Of a stretch of DNA of 15,335 nt, positions 7,213-13,789 are shown piece after piece. How positions within the stretch are numbered: the first letter of the stretch is position 1; each line of letters begins with the position of its first letter. The translations under genes were made by a program, and so were the position numbers. Source of the stretch: Thermodesulfatator sp. (GTDB taxonomy: Bacteria > Desulfobacterota > Thermodesulfobacteria > Thermodesulfobacteriales > Thermodesulfobacteriaceae); the NCBI GenBank assembly GCA_027036915.1, contig JALWCD010000019.1, positions 295 to 15,629 on the forward strand, written 5' to 3'. Below the pieces are notes generated by a model. The model saw nothing but the letters and a program-made list of their open reading frames with translations, searched no databases and had not been told where the DNA came from.

Positions 7213-7794
7213 GACCCCTCCGGAAATCACGATCAAGTCCCTTTCGGTCACGATCACGTCCACCCGTAAATCATGGGCCTCGTGGGGCACCGCGGGCAGG
7301 ATCTGAAAGGAGAAGGCCAGGGCCACCCGGGGGGCCGAAAGTCCGGCCAGGAATCGATCGTAGAACCCCCCGCCGTAGCCCAGACGGTATCCCCGGCGAT
7401 CGAAAGCCAATCCTGGAACCAGGATGAGATCCGCCTCCTCGGGAGAGACCACGGGGTTTTGCCGGGGCGGCTCGGGTATCCCGTAAGGCCCGGGCACGAG
7501 CTCTCCCAGGGTGAAGACCCGATGGAAGACCAGGCGTCTTTCCCGGAGGAGCGTCCGGGGAAGGGCCACCCGCTGGCCACGCAGAAGGGCCTCCCCCAGG
7601 GCCGGAAAGGTCTCCACCTCGGTCCCAAAGGAGGCGAAAAAGAAGATGGTCCGGGCCCGGCGAAAAAGCTCGCTGGCGGTAAGTTTGCGGCAGATGATCC
7701 GGGAGAGTCGTTTCCTCTCCTCCGGTGCCAGGGCCGCCCTTCGGGCCCTGATTTCCGCCCGCAGACGTCTCTTTTCCTCCCCCAAACTTGACAT
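7204..7794 (-). CDS. 5-formyltetrahydrofolate cyclo-ligase (5,10-methenyl-THF synthetase)
   Basis: ATP-dependent cytoplasmic enzyme converting 5-formyltetrahydrofolate to 5,10-methenyltetrahydrofolate, returning the stored folate to one-carbon metabolism. The 196-residue length is normal. Visible signatures are the basic N-terminal helix EEKRRLRAEIRARRAAL, the strand FFFASFGTEVET, DLILVPGLAFDRRGYRLGYG and the family hallmark GYGGGFYDRFL, whose glycine-rich loop contacts ATP/phosphate. The ATG at 7794 was chosen because AGGGGG (7805-7800) lies five bases upstream. An upstream ATG at 7833 would add 13 residues unlike the family and has no ribosome site. It is divergent from argF and its stop overlaps the convergent channel gene. 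The family is also called YgfA/MTHFS; the symbol is left blank because naming varies. Confidence 0.93.
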   Translation of the reverse strand: MSSLGEEKRRLRAEIRARRAALAPEERKRLSRIICRKLTASELFRRARTIFFFASFGTEVETFPALGEALLRGQRVALPRTLLRERRLVFHRVFTLGELVPGPYGIPEPPRQNPVVSPEEADLILVPGLAFDRRGYRLGYGGGFYDRFLAGLSAPRVALAFSFQILPAVPHEAHDLRVDVIVTERDLIVISGGVSG

Positions 7795-7850
7795 GTCAGC
7801 CCCCTGCGTTTTAATCCTAAGCCAGAATTCCATATTTTCGGGAGATCGAA
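7795..7850. promoter_or_regulatory. Divergent intergenic region between 5-FTHF cyclo-ligase and argF
   Basis: Only 56 bases separate the two divergent starts. It contains both ribosome sites: AGGGGG on the minus strand (7805-7800) and GGGAG for argF (7840-7844, six bases from its ATG). The AT-rich centre (7809-7838) must hold the promoter elements. No convincing -10/-35 pair was found, and the CATATT at 7831 is too close to the argF ribosome site. No clear ARG box was seen. Confidence 0.35.
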
Positions 7851-8756
7851 ATGAAACACCTGAAACGTATCCTGGATCTTTCCCGAGAGGAAGCCGAAAG
7901 GTTCATACGGAGAGGGCTTGAGCTCAAAAGGAGGCTCAAAGCCGGTCTTCCGCACCGTCCCTTGGCCGGAAAGATCCTGGCCCTGATCTTTGAGAAACCC
8001 TCCACCCGCACCCGGGTCTCCTTCGAGGCCGCCATGCTGAAGCTCGGGGGGGAGACCATCTTTCTTTCCTCGCGGGATCTTCAGCTGGCCCGGGGCGAAC
8101 CCCTCAAGGATACCGCGCGGGTGCTTTCCCGCTATGTGGACGGGATCGTGGTGCGAACCTTCGGCCAGGAAGTGGTGGAGGAGCTGGCGGCTTTCGCCTC
8201 CGTGCCGGTCATTAACGGTCTTTCGGACAAGTTTCATCCCTGTCAGGTGCTTTCGGACCTCATGACCGTGGTGGAAGCCGGACGCCGGCTGGAGACTCTG
8301 CGGGTGGCCTGGGTGGGGGACGGCAACAACATGGCCAATTCCTGGCTTGAGGCCGCGGCGCTCTTCGGATTCGAACTCCGGCTGGCCTGTCCCGAGGGTT
8401 ACGAGCCCGACCAGGATGTGCTGGAAGAGGTCCGCCGGCGGGGAGCCAGGATCGTTCTCACCCGGGACCCGGTGGAAGCCGTGAAAGACGCGGAGGTGGT
8501 GAACACCGACGTGTGGGCCAGCATGGGCCAGGAAACCGAGGCCGAAACCCGTCGCAGGGTCTTCCAGCCCTACCAGGTGAACCGGGAGCTTCTCCAGCAC
8601 GCCTCTCCCGGAGCCATCGTACTGCACTGCCTCCCGGCCCACCGCGGCGAGGAGATCACCGAAGAGGTCCTGGAGGGGCCGCAGTCGGTAGTCTGGGAGC
8701 AGTCGGAGAACAAGATGTGGCTCCACGCGGCCGTGCTGGAGACCTTACTCTCCTGA
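7851..8756 (+). CDS. argF: Ornithine carbamoyltransferase
   Basis: Catalyses carbamoyl phosphate + ornithine to citrulline in arginine synthesis; a cytoplasmic trimer in most bacteria. The 301-residue protein has all family motifs: carbamoyl-phosphate loop STRTR (residues 51-55), HPCQ (129-132), the DGNNMANSW segment at the start of the ornithine domain, the SMGQE loop, the catalytic HCLP (259-262) and the C-terminal EQSENKMW helix. STRTR with HCLP and SMGQ identifies an ornithine rather than aspartate transcarbamoylase. GGGAG lies six bases before the ATG. The gene is a single-gene unit here, with no other arginine gene beside it, and its stop overlaps the convergent pnp stop by 12 bases. 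Biosynthetic rather than catabolic OTC is assumed; the sequence alone does not prove the direction. Confidence 0.96.
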   Translation: MKHLKRILDLSREEAERFIRRGLELKRRLKAGLPHRPLAGKILALIFEKPSTRTRVSFEAAMLKLGGETIFLSSRDLQLARGEPLKDTARVLSRYVDGIVVRTFGQEVVEELAAFASVPVINGLSDKFHPCQVLSDLMTVVEAGRRLETLRVAWVGDGNNMANSWLEAAALFGFELRLACPEGYEPDQDVLEEVRRRGARIVLTRDPVEAVKDAEVVNTDVWASMGQETEAETRRRVFQPYQVNRELLQHASPGAIVLHCLPAHRGEEITEEVLEGPQSVVWEQSENKMWLHAAVLETLLS

Positions 8757-10883
8757 GTCGTCCGGGTCCGGGGCGTTCTCCTCTTTAGGGACCTCCCTTA
8801 CGGATTCCTCAAGCGCCGCCTTGCGGGAGAGTTTAATGCGACCGGCCTTGTCGATGTCGATGACCTTGACCAGGACCTCGTCCCCCTCGTTGAGGATATC
8901 CGTAACCTTGCGGACCCGGCGGTGATCGAGCTGGGAGATATGGATGAGCCCTATCGTGCCCGGGAAGAGTTCCACGAAGGCCCCGAAGTCCGTAACCCGG
9001 GTGACCTTCCCCAAGTAGAGTTTGCCGACCTCGGCCTCCTGGGTCAATTCCTCGATCATACGGGCGGCCTTCCTGGCGGTCTCAAGATCGGAGGAATAGA
9101 TCCTTACCAGCCCGGTCTGATCGTCGATGTCGATCTTCACGTCGCCACAGGCCGCGATGATACCCTTGATGGTCTTGCCCCCCGGGCCGATGACCTGGCC
9201 CACCTTCTCGGGATTGATCTCCAGGGTGATCACCCTGGGGGCGTAAACCGAAAGGCTTTCCCGGGGCCTGTCGATGGTCTCCCGCATCCTGGCCAGGATG
9301 GCAAGCCGGGCCTCCCGGGCCTGAGCCAGGGCCCGGGCCATGATCTCCCGCGTGATCCCGGCCACCTTCACGTCCATCTGAAAGGCCGTGATGCCCTTCT
9401 CGGTGCCGGCCACCTTGAAATCCATGTCGCCCATGCGGTCCTCATCCCCCAGGATGTCCGTGAGCACCACCACCTGATCCCCTTCTTTCACCAGCCCCAT
9501 GGCGATGCCGGCCACCATGTCCTTTATGGGCACCCCGGCGTCCATAAGAGAGAGCGTGGCCCCGCAGACCGTGGCCATGGAGGAGGAACCGTTGGACTCG
9601 AGCACGTCCGAGACCACCCGGATGGTGTAGGGGAACTCCTCCTCACCCGGGATGACCGGACTCAGGGCCCTTTCGGCCAGCATGCCGTGCCCGATCTCTC
9701 TCCTGGAAGGCCCCCGAAGGGGCTTGACCTCCCCCACGCAGAAGGGCGGAAAGTTGTAGTGTAGCATGAAGTGTTTGAAGATCTCCTCTCCGGGAAGATC
9801 CAGCCGCTGTTCCTCCTCGGGGCTTCCCAGGGTGGTCACCACCAGCACCTGGGTCTCCCCCCGGGTGAAGAGGGCCGAACCGTGGGTGCGGGGCAGCACC
9901 GAAACCTCACAGGAGATGGGCCGGATGTCTTCGGGCCCCCGACCGTCTATCCGGCGCCCTTCCCTTAAGATCATTTCCCGCATGCGGAGTCTTTCAAGCT
10001 CCTCCAGATATTCCCGGATCTCGGCTTCCCGGCCCGGGGCCTCCTCCCCCAGCAGGGAGACCACGGCCTCAAACAATTCCCGGCGCTTGCGGTTGCGGTC
10101 CTGCTTGCCGGGAGTGCGCAGGATCTCGGCCAGTTTTTCTTCCGCCAGATGGAAGACCCGCTCCCGCAGGGCCTCATCCGGAGCGGGTTCCTCGAAAACC
10201 ATCTTGGGCCGACCGGCCTTCTCCCGAAGTTCACGCTGTAAGGCCAAAAGGGGCTTGAGACCCTCGTGGGCGAAAAAGAGGGCCTCCTCCATCACGGACT
10301 CCGGGATCTCCCGGGCCAGCCCCTCCACCATCACGATGGCCTCCTCGCTTCCAGCCACCACCAGATTGAGATCGCTTTCCCGGAGTTCCGAAGCCGTGGG
10401 GTTTAGAACCAGCCGGCCGTTCACCCGTCCCACCCGCACCGCGGCGATGGGCCCCTTGAATGGAATGTGGGAGAGCTCCAGGGCCGCGGAGGCCCCGGTG
10501 ATGGCCAGAATGTCCGGATCGATCTCCGGATCCATGGAAAGCACGGTGGCGATCACCTGGGTCTCGTAACGCCACTTCTTGGGGAAAAGCGGCCTTATGG
10601 GCCGGTCGATGAGTCGGGCGGTAATGACCTCCTTCTCGCTGGGACGCCCCAGCTCCCGCTTGAAATAACCCCCCGGAATACGCCCCGCGGCGTAATACAT
10701 CTCCTGGTACTCCACCGTGAGAGGCAGGAAATCCATCTCCCTGGTCTCCTCGGAAGCCACCACCGTCACCAGCACCACCGTGTCGCCACAGCTCACCATG
10801 ACCGCACCGTGGGCCTGTTTGGCCACCCGGCCGGTCTCGATCACGAACCGGCGACCGTTAATCTCGGTTTCCACGCGATGCAT
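8745..10883 (-). CDS. pnp: Polyribonucleotide nucleotidyltransferase (PNPase)
   Basis: Phosphorolytic 3'-5' exoribonuclease, a homotrimer acting in mRNA decay and RNA quality control. The 712 residues are a full family layout: first RNase PH domain (about 1-215), helical linker (about 235-315), second RNase PH domain (about 325-545), KH domain with the GPGGK loop (566-570), S1 domain (about 620-690, starting GKLYLGKV) and an acidic tail. Asp480 and Asp486 in LGDEDRMGDMDFKVAG match the metal/phosphate-site aspartates Asp486 and Asp492 of E. coli PNPase. RELGRPSEKE has one more residue than the E. coli-type REGRPSE motif, a form I associate with deltaproteobacterial PNPases. GGAGG lies five bases before the ATG at 10883. 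It follows rpsO by only 18 bases, and its stop overlaps argF. Confidence 0.98.
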   Translation of the reverse strand: MHRVETEINGRRFVIETGRVAKQAHGAVMVSCGDTVVLVTVVASEETREMDFLPLTVEYQEMYYAAGRIPGGYFKRELGRPSEKEVITARLIDRPIRPLFPKKWRYETQVIATVLSMDPEIDPDILAITGASAALELSHIPFKGPIAAVRVGRVNGRLVLNPTASELRESDLNLVVAGSEEAIVMVEGLAREIPESVMEEALFFAHEGLKPLLALQRELREKAGRPKMVFEEPAPDEALRERVFHLAEEKLAEILRTPGKQDRNRKRRELFEAVVSLLGEEAPGREAEIREYLEELERLRMREMILREGRRIDGRGPEDIRPISCEVSVLPRTHGSALFTRGETQVLVVTTLGSPEEEQRLDLPGEEIFKHFMLHYNFPPFCVGEVKPLRGPSRREIGHGMLAERALSPVIPGEEEFPYTIRVVSDVLESNGSSSMATVCGATLSLMDAGVPIKDMVAGIAMGLVKEGDQVVVLTDILGDEDRMGDMDFKVAGTEKGITAFQMDVKVAGITREIMARALAQAREARLAILARMRETIDRPRESLSVYAPRVITLEINPEKVGQVIGPGGKTIKGIIAACGDVKIDIDDQTGLVRIYSSDLETARKAARMIEELTQEAEVGKLYLGKVTRVTDFGAFVELFPGTIGLIHISQLDHRRVRKVTDILNEGDEVLVKVIDIDKAGRIKLSRKAALEESVREVPKEENAPDPDDSGE

Positions 10884-10901
10884 CTGAACCTCCGTTTCGG
10901 T

Positions 10902-11171
10902 TTAGCCTCTGAGACCCAGGGCCTTCACCAGCTCGCGATAGCGCTGAAAATCGGTGCGACGCAGGTAATTGAGAAGCTTGCGTCTCTGCCCCACCAGTTT
11001 GAGAAGCCCCCGACGGGAATGATGGTCCTTCTTGTGGACCCGGAAGTGCTCTTCCAGCTGCTTGATGCGGGCCGTAAGAAGGGCGATCTGCACCTCCGGC
11101 GAACCGGTGTCGTTCTCATGACGCTGAAACTTCCTGATGATCTCGGTCTTGATCTCCGGATCAAGGGGCAT
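10902..11171 (-). CDS. rpsO: 30S ribosomal protein S15
   Basis: Primary 16S rRNA-binding protein of the 30S platform, contacting the helix 20/21/22 junction, and part of bridge B4 with the 50S subunit. It has 89 residues, the same length as E. coli S15. Hallmarks are [13 protein letters not shown] (residues 21-33), the [11 protein letters not shown] rRNA-contact segment and the [10 protein letters not shown] helix. Translation has a long purine-rich site on the minus strand (AAGGAGGGAGG, 11185-11175), giving two possible Shine-Dalgarno registers with 7- or 3-base spacers, consistent with high expression. The gene sits between truB and pnp. The 73-base gap upstream can fold into a hairpin that may be an S15 autoregulatory leader. 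Confidence 0.98.
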   Translation of the reverse strand: MPLDPEIKTEIIRKFQRHENDTGSPEVQIALLTARIKQLEEHFRVHKKDHHSRRGLLKLVGQRRKLLNYLRRTDFQRYRELVKALGLRG

Positions 11172-11196
11172 CTTCCTCCCTCCTTGATATGAATTT

Positions 11197-11230
11197 AAGC
11201 CCCCGGGTGGCCAGGCCGACCCCGGAGCTT
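11197..11230 (-). promoter_or_regulatory. GC-rich hairpin in the rpsO leader (possible S15 operator)
   Basis: On the minus strand AAGC-U-CCGGG (11230-11221) can pair with CCCGG-GG-GCUU (11207-11197): four pairs, one bulge with a possible G-U, five pairs, and a 13-base loop (11220-11208). The hairpin ends 11 bases before the Shine-Dalgarno region. No U-tract follows, so it is not a standard terminator. S15 binding to its own leader is well known in other bacteria, but its role here is an inference. Confidence 0.4.
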
Positions 11231-11244
11231 AGCCTTATCTAAAC

Positions 11245-12177
11245 CTAGGAAACGAAAACCCGCAACATTTCCGCCCAACCATCCCCGGAAAGCCTTTCCG
11301 GGTAGTAGGTGACCGCCACCAGATCCCCCTCCTCGGTGACGATCCGGAGCCAGGGGACCCGGGGCCTGCGGGGCACCTTCTGTAAACGGATGAGGTTGCC
11401 GAGCACGCTCAGGGAGAGGGGTCGACCCTGACGCAGACGCCGGGCCATCTCGGCCGAGACCACGATGGCCGGAATGAAGTCCAGGGCCTGGGCTACGGGG
11501 ATGATCCGGGCCTCAAGCCCTCCTTCCCGATGAAGCCTTTCCACCTCCGAGAGACTTAAGGCCTGCTCCAGGGTGAAGGGCCCCTTCCGGGTCCGGCGCA
11601 GTTCAACCAGGGCGGCGCCGCAGCCCAGTTTCAACCCCACCTCATGGACCAGTGAACGCACATAGGTGCCCTTGCTGCAATAGACCTCGAAGTGGACCCG
11701 CGGGGGATCGAAGCGCTGAAGCCGGAACTCCAGGATCTCAACCTGTTTGGGTTCTTTCCTGACGGTTACCCCCTTGCGAGCCCACTGGTAAAGGGGCCGT
11801 CCCCGATACTTGGCCGCGGAATAAGGAGGAGGAACCTGCTCAATGATCCCAACGAATTCCTCCATCACCCGGGCCACTTCCTCGGAAGAAATTTCCGGCA
11901 CGGGTCTGCGCTCCACCACCTCCCCGGTGAGGTCATAGGTCTCGGTGATGATCCCCAGCTCAAAGACCCCCTCATACCGTTTGTCCCCTTCCAGGATGAA
12001 TTGCGCGATCTTGGTGGCCCGGCCCAGACAGATGGGCAGCACCCCGGTGGCAAAGGGGTCCAGGGTGCCTCCATGGCCGGCCTTCCTCACCCTGAGAAGA
12101 CGCTTGATCTTCTCCACCGCTTCCGTGGAACTCATGTCCCGGGGTTTGTCGAGCACCAGAACACCCTCAATCGCCAT
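11245..12177 (-). CDS. truB: tRNA pseudouridine(55) synthase
   Basis: Makes pseudouridine at position 55 of the T-loop of most tRNAs. The protein has 310 residues. The N-terminus VLVLDKPRDMSS is the usual TruB opening. GHGGTLDPFATGVLPICLG (residues 35-53) contains the catalytic Asp40, and YEGVFELGIITETYD, the PPPYSAAKYRGRPLYQWAR block and CSKGTYVRSLVHEVG follow. The last about 75 residues are a PUA-like RNA-binding region. The ATG at 12177 has GGAGG six bases upstream (12188-12184). The alternative TTG at 12198 would add seven unconserved residues and has no ribosome site. It overlaps nrnA by 11 bases. In many bacteria ribF follows truB; here rpsO does. Confidence 0.97.
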   Translation of the reverse strand: MAIEGVLVLDKPRDMSSTEAVEKIKRLLRVRKAGHGGTLDPFATGVLPICLGRATKIAQFILEGDKRYEGVFELGIITETYDLTGEVVERRPVPEISSEEVARVMEEFVGIIEQVPPPYSAAKYRGRPLYQWARKGVTVRKEPKQVEILEFRLQRFDPPRVHFEVYCSKGTYVRSLVHEVGLKLGCGAALVELRRTRKGPFTLEQALSLSEVERLHREGGLEARIIPVAQALDFIPAIVVSAEMARRLRQGRPLSLSVLGNLIRLQKVPRRPRVPWLRIVTEEGDLVAVTYYPERLSGDGWAEMLRVFVS

Positions 12178-13156
12178 CTTCGGCCTCCAGACTGGCAAGG
12201 ATTAGTCTTCGGACCAGACTTACCACCTCCTCCACCGCAAGGCCCCTCTTCCGGAAACCCGCGGCCCGGACGTGACCTCCGCCGCCCTCCGAGGCCGCAA
12301 GTTCGGCCACATCGATTCGCCCCCGACTCCGGAGGCTCACCCCCACCTCTCCGGGCTTAAGCTCCTTCACCATGGCCGAGATCTCCACCCCTCGCATACT
12401 CCGGAGAAAGGTGGCCAGATCCTCGGCCTCGGCCGGCCGGGCTCCGGTCTCCTCGAAATCCTTCAGGGTAAGGTAGGAGAGCACGCCCCGTCCTCCGAAA
12501 AGGATCTCCCGCCGCTCGAGCACCCGGCGCATGAGCTCGAAACGAGCCGGAGGGTGATTCTCAAGGAGTCTCTCGCCCACCACCGCCGGTCGGGCTCCCA
12601 GGCGAACCAGGTCCGCGGCCACCCGGAAGGCCTCCTCCCGGGTGTTCTCAAACCGGAACCCCCCGGTATCGCTGTAAAGGCCGGCGTAAAGGTTTTCGGC
12701 CGCCTCGGCCGAAATCTCCCAGCCGAGCTCCCGGAGGAGGCGATACACCAGAAGCGCCGTGGCCGGGGCCCGGGGGTCCACCATCCGCAAGCCCGGAAGC
12801 GCCTCCCCGGTCCGGGCGTGATGGTCCAGAATGACCCTCTCCCGAGCGGCCTTAACCACCGGGGCCACCTCCCCCAGTCGCGTTTCCTCCGAAAGATCAA
12901 AGACCAGGGCCACGCTCTCCTCCACCGGAAAGGAATCCTTACGGAAGTCCTCCAGGGTGACGAGATCCCCGAAACCGTGCAGGAAATCCAGAAAAGAAGG
13001 CCCCCTCTCCTCTAGCAGGGGCAGGCTCCGGCGGCCCCGGTTCTTCAACACCAGGTGCATGGCCAGCACCGAACTCAGCCCGTCGGCGTCGGGGTTCACG
13101 TGGGTGGCCAGGACGAAACTTTCGGCCTCTTCAAGAATCCTCTTTATGTTCTCCAT
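12167..13156 (-). CDS. nrnA: DHH/DHHA1 family phosphoesterase, NrnA-like (nanoRNase/pAp phosphatase)
   Basis: A 329-residue DHH-family hydrolase, probably degrading 2-5 nt RNA fragments and possibly 3'-phosphoadenosine 5'-phosphate, as shown for NrnA proteins. The metal-binding motifs are complete: HVNPDAD (His19, Asp23, Asp25), VFDLSE (Asp87), DHH (111-113) and SDTGGFRFENT (Asp163). The C-terminal DHHA1 domain carries GGGGHVRAAG (291-300), the substrate-binding loop. The family motif PDGDA reads PDADG here, but the DxD spacing is kept. The ATG at 13156 has GGAAGG eight bases upstream. It overlaps rbfA by 26 bases and truB by 11. Its place between rbfA and truB is conserved in many bacteria. 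Substrate is inferred from the family. Confidence 0.93.
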   Translation of the reverse strand: MENIKRILEEAESFVLATHVNPDADGLSSVLAMHLVLKNRGRRSLPLLEERGPSFLDFLHGFGDLVTLEDFRKDSFPVEESVALVFDLSEETRLGEVAPVVKAARERVILDHHARTGEALPGLRMVDPRAPATALLVYRLLRELGWEISAEAAENLYAGLYSDTGGFRFENTREEAFRVAADLVRLGARPAVVGERLLENHPPARFELMRRVLERREILFGGRGVLSYLTLKDFEETGARPAEAEDLATFLRSMRGVEISAMVKELKPGEVGVSLRSRGRIDVAELAASEGGGGHVRAAGFRKRGLAVEEVVSLVRRLILASLEAEDGD

Positions 13157-13493
13157 GACGGATACCTTCCAGTAGAGCCTCTAAGGCCGCGGCGGTTTCC
13201 GGACGACGGTCGGGATGGAAGTCTATCTCCGGTAAATATTTGAGGTAAAGGTGTTCTCCCAGGAGGTGACGAATGTATTTATGGGCCCGTCGGAACCCCC
13301 TTTCGGCCCGCCGCCAGTCTTCCTCCTCCCCGTGAACGCGATAATAAACGTGGGCCCGCCTCAGATCCGGAGTGACCTCCACCTCCGAAATGGTGATAAA
13401 CCCCTGAAGGTCGGGATCCCGGATCTCTTCCATGAGGATCACGGAAAGGGCCTCCCTTATGAGTTCGGCTACCCGAAGGTGTCGGTAGTGCAT
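13131..13493 (-). CDS. rbfA: 30S ribosome-binding factor A
   Basis: A small KH-fold assembly factor that binds the 30S subunit and helps late 16S rRNA 5'-end maturation; linked to cold adaptation in E. coli. The protein has 120 residues. The N-terminus RVAELIREALSVILMEEIRDP, then ITISEVEVTPDLRRAHVYYRV and the late YLKYLPEIDFHPD, are standard RbfA segments. The ATG at 13493 follows the DUF503 stop by one base (TGA-G-ATG) and has no clear Shine-Dalgarno, so reinitiation or coupling is likely. The 3' end is overlapped by nrnA for 26 bases, which encodes the variable acidic/basic tail. Confidence 0.96.
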   Translation of the reverse strand: MHYRHLRVAELIREALSVILMEEIRDPDLQGFITISEVEVTPDLRRAHVYYRVHGEEEDWRRAERGFRRAHKYIRHLLGEHLYLKYLPEIDFHPDRRPETAAALEALLEGIRHGEHKEDS

Positions 13494-13494
13494 C

Positions 13495-13785
13495 TCAGAA
13501 GGAAATGAAATCGATTTCGGCCGAAAGCAGTTCCAGCCCGTCGAAACCCTCCACGAAGGAAAGGACCTCGTTCAACCGGCGATCCACCAGGGCCTGATCC
13601 GACCCCACCGTGGAGACCCCGATGACGGCCTTCTGCCAGAGATCCTGCTCCCCGACCTCGGCCACCGAGATCTTCCTGAACCGGGCCTCCAGACGGTGGA
13701 CCAGACTCCTGACCACCTGGCGCTTGCCCTTGAGGGAATGATTCCCCGGGATAAAAAACTCCATCCTCACCACACCGACCACCAT
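13495..13785 (-). CDS. DUF503 family protein (YlxP-like)
   Basis: A 96-residue protein of the DUF503/YlxP family. Family features visible are the opening VVGVVRMEFFIPGNHSLKGKR with the conserved HSLKGKR (residues 16-22), the basic helix VVRSLVHRLEARF, the strand ISVAEVGEQDLWQKAVIGVS and the C-terminal LLSAEID. Members form a small ferredoxin-like alpha/beta fold of unknown biochemical role. Their frequent position between infB and rbfA, as here, suggests a link to translation or ribosome assembly, and YlxP has been reported to affect 30S maturation. The ATG at 13785 lies four bases after the infB stop. An AGGGG run spans the junction, partly in the infB stop region. Confidence 0.93.
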   Translation of the reverse strand: MVVGVVRMEFFIPGNHSLKGKRQVVRSLVHRLEARFRKISVAEVGEQDLWQKAVIGVSTVGSDQALVDRRLNEVLSFVEGFDGLELLSAEIDFISF

Positions 13786-13789
13786 ACCC

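Noticed and set aside
7795..7833. Longer start for the cyclo-ligase at ATG 7833
   Set aside because: No ribosome site, adds 13 residues unlike the family, and would overlap the likely promoter region shared with argF.
7809..7836. TTTTAA / CATATT as an argF promoter
   Set aside because: Both elements are poor matches, and the implied transcription start would fall inside the argF ribosome binding site.
7254..8726. A 490-codon open frame on the minus strand, antisense to argF and running into the cyclo-ligase gene
   Set aside because: Low-complexity Gly/Pro/Arg/His-rich translation with no recognisable domain; it covers two clearly real genes in other frames. This is a typical shadow frame of GC-rich codon usage.
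8922..9764. A 280-codon plus-strand open frame antisense to pnp
   Set aside because: His/Gly/Asp-rich antisense translation of conserved PNPase domains; no independent support.
10884..10900. Tiny hairpin in the rpsO-pnp gap with the pnp Shine-Dalgarno GGAG as tetraloop
   Set aside because: About four base pairs with a bulge; unlikely to be stable, especially at high temperature.
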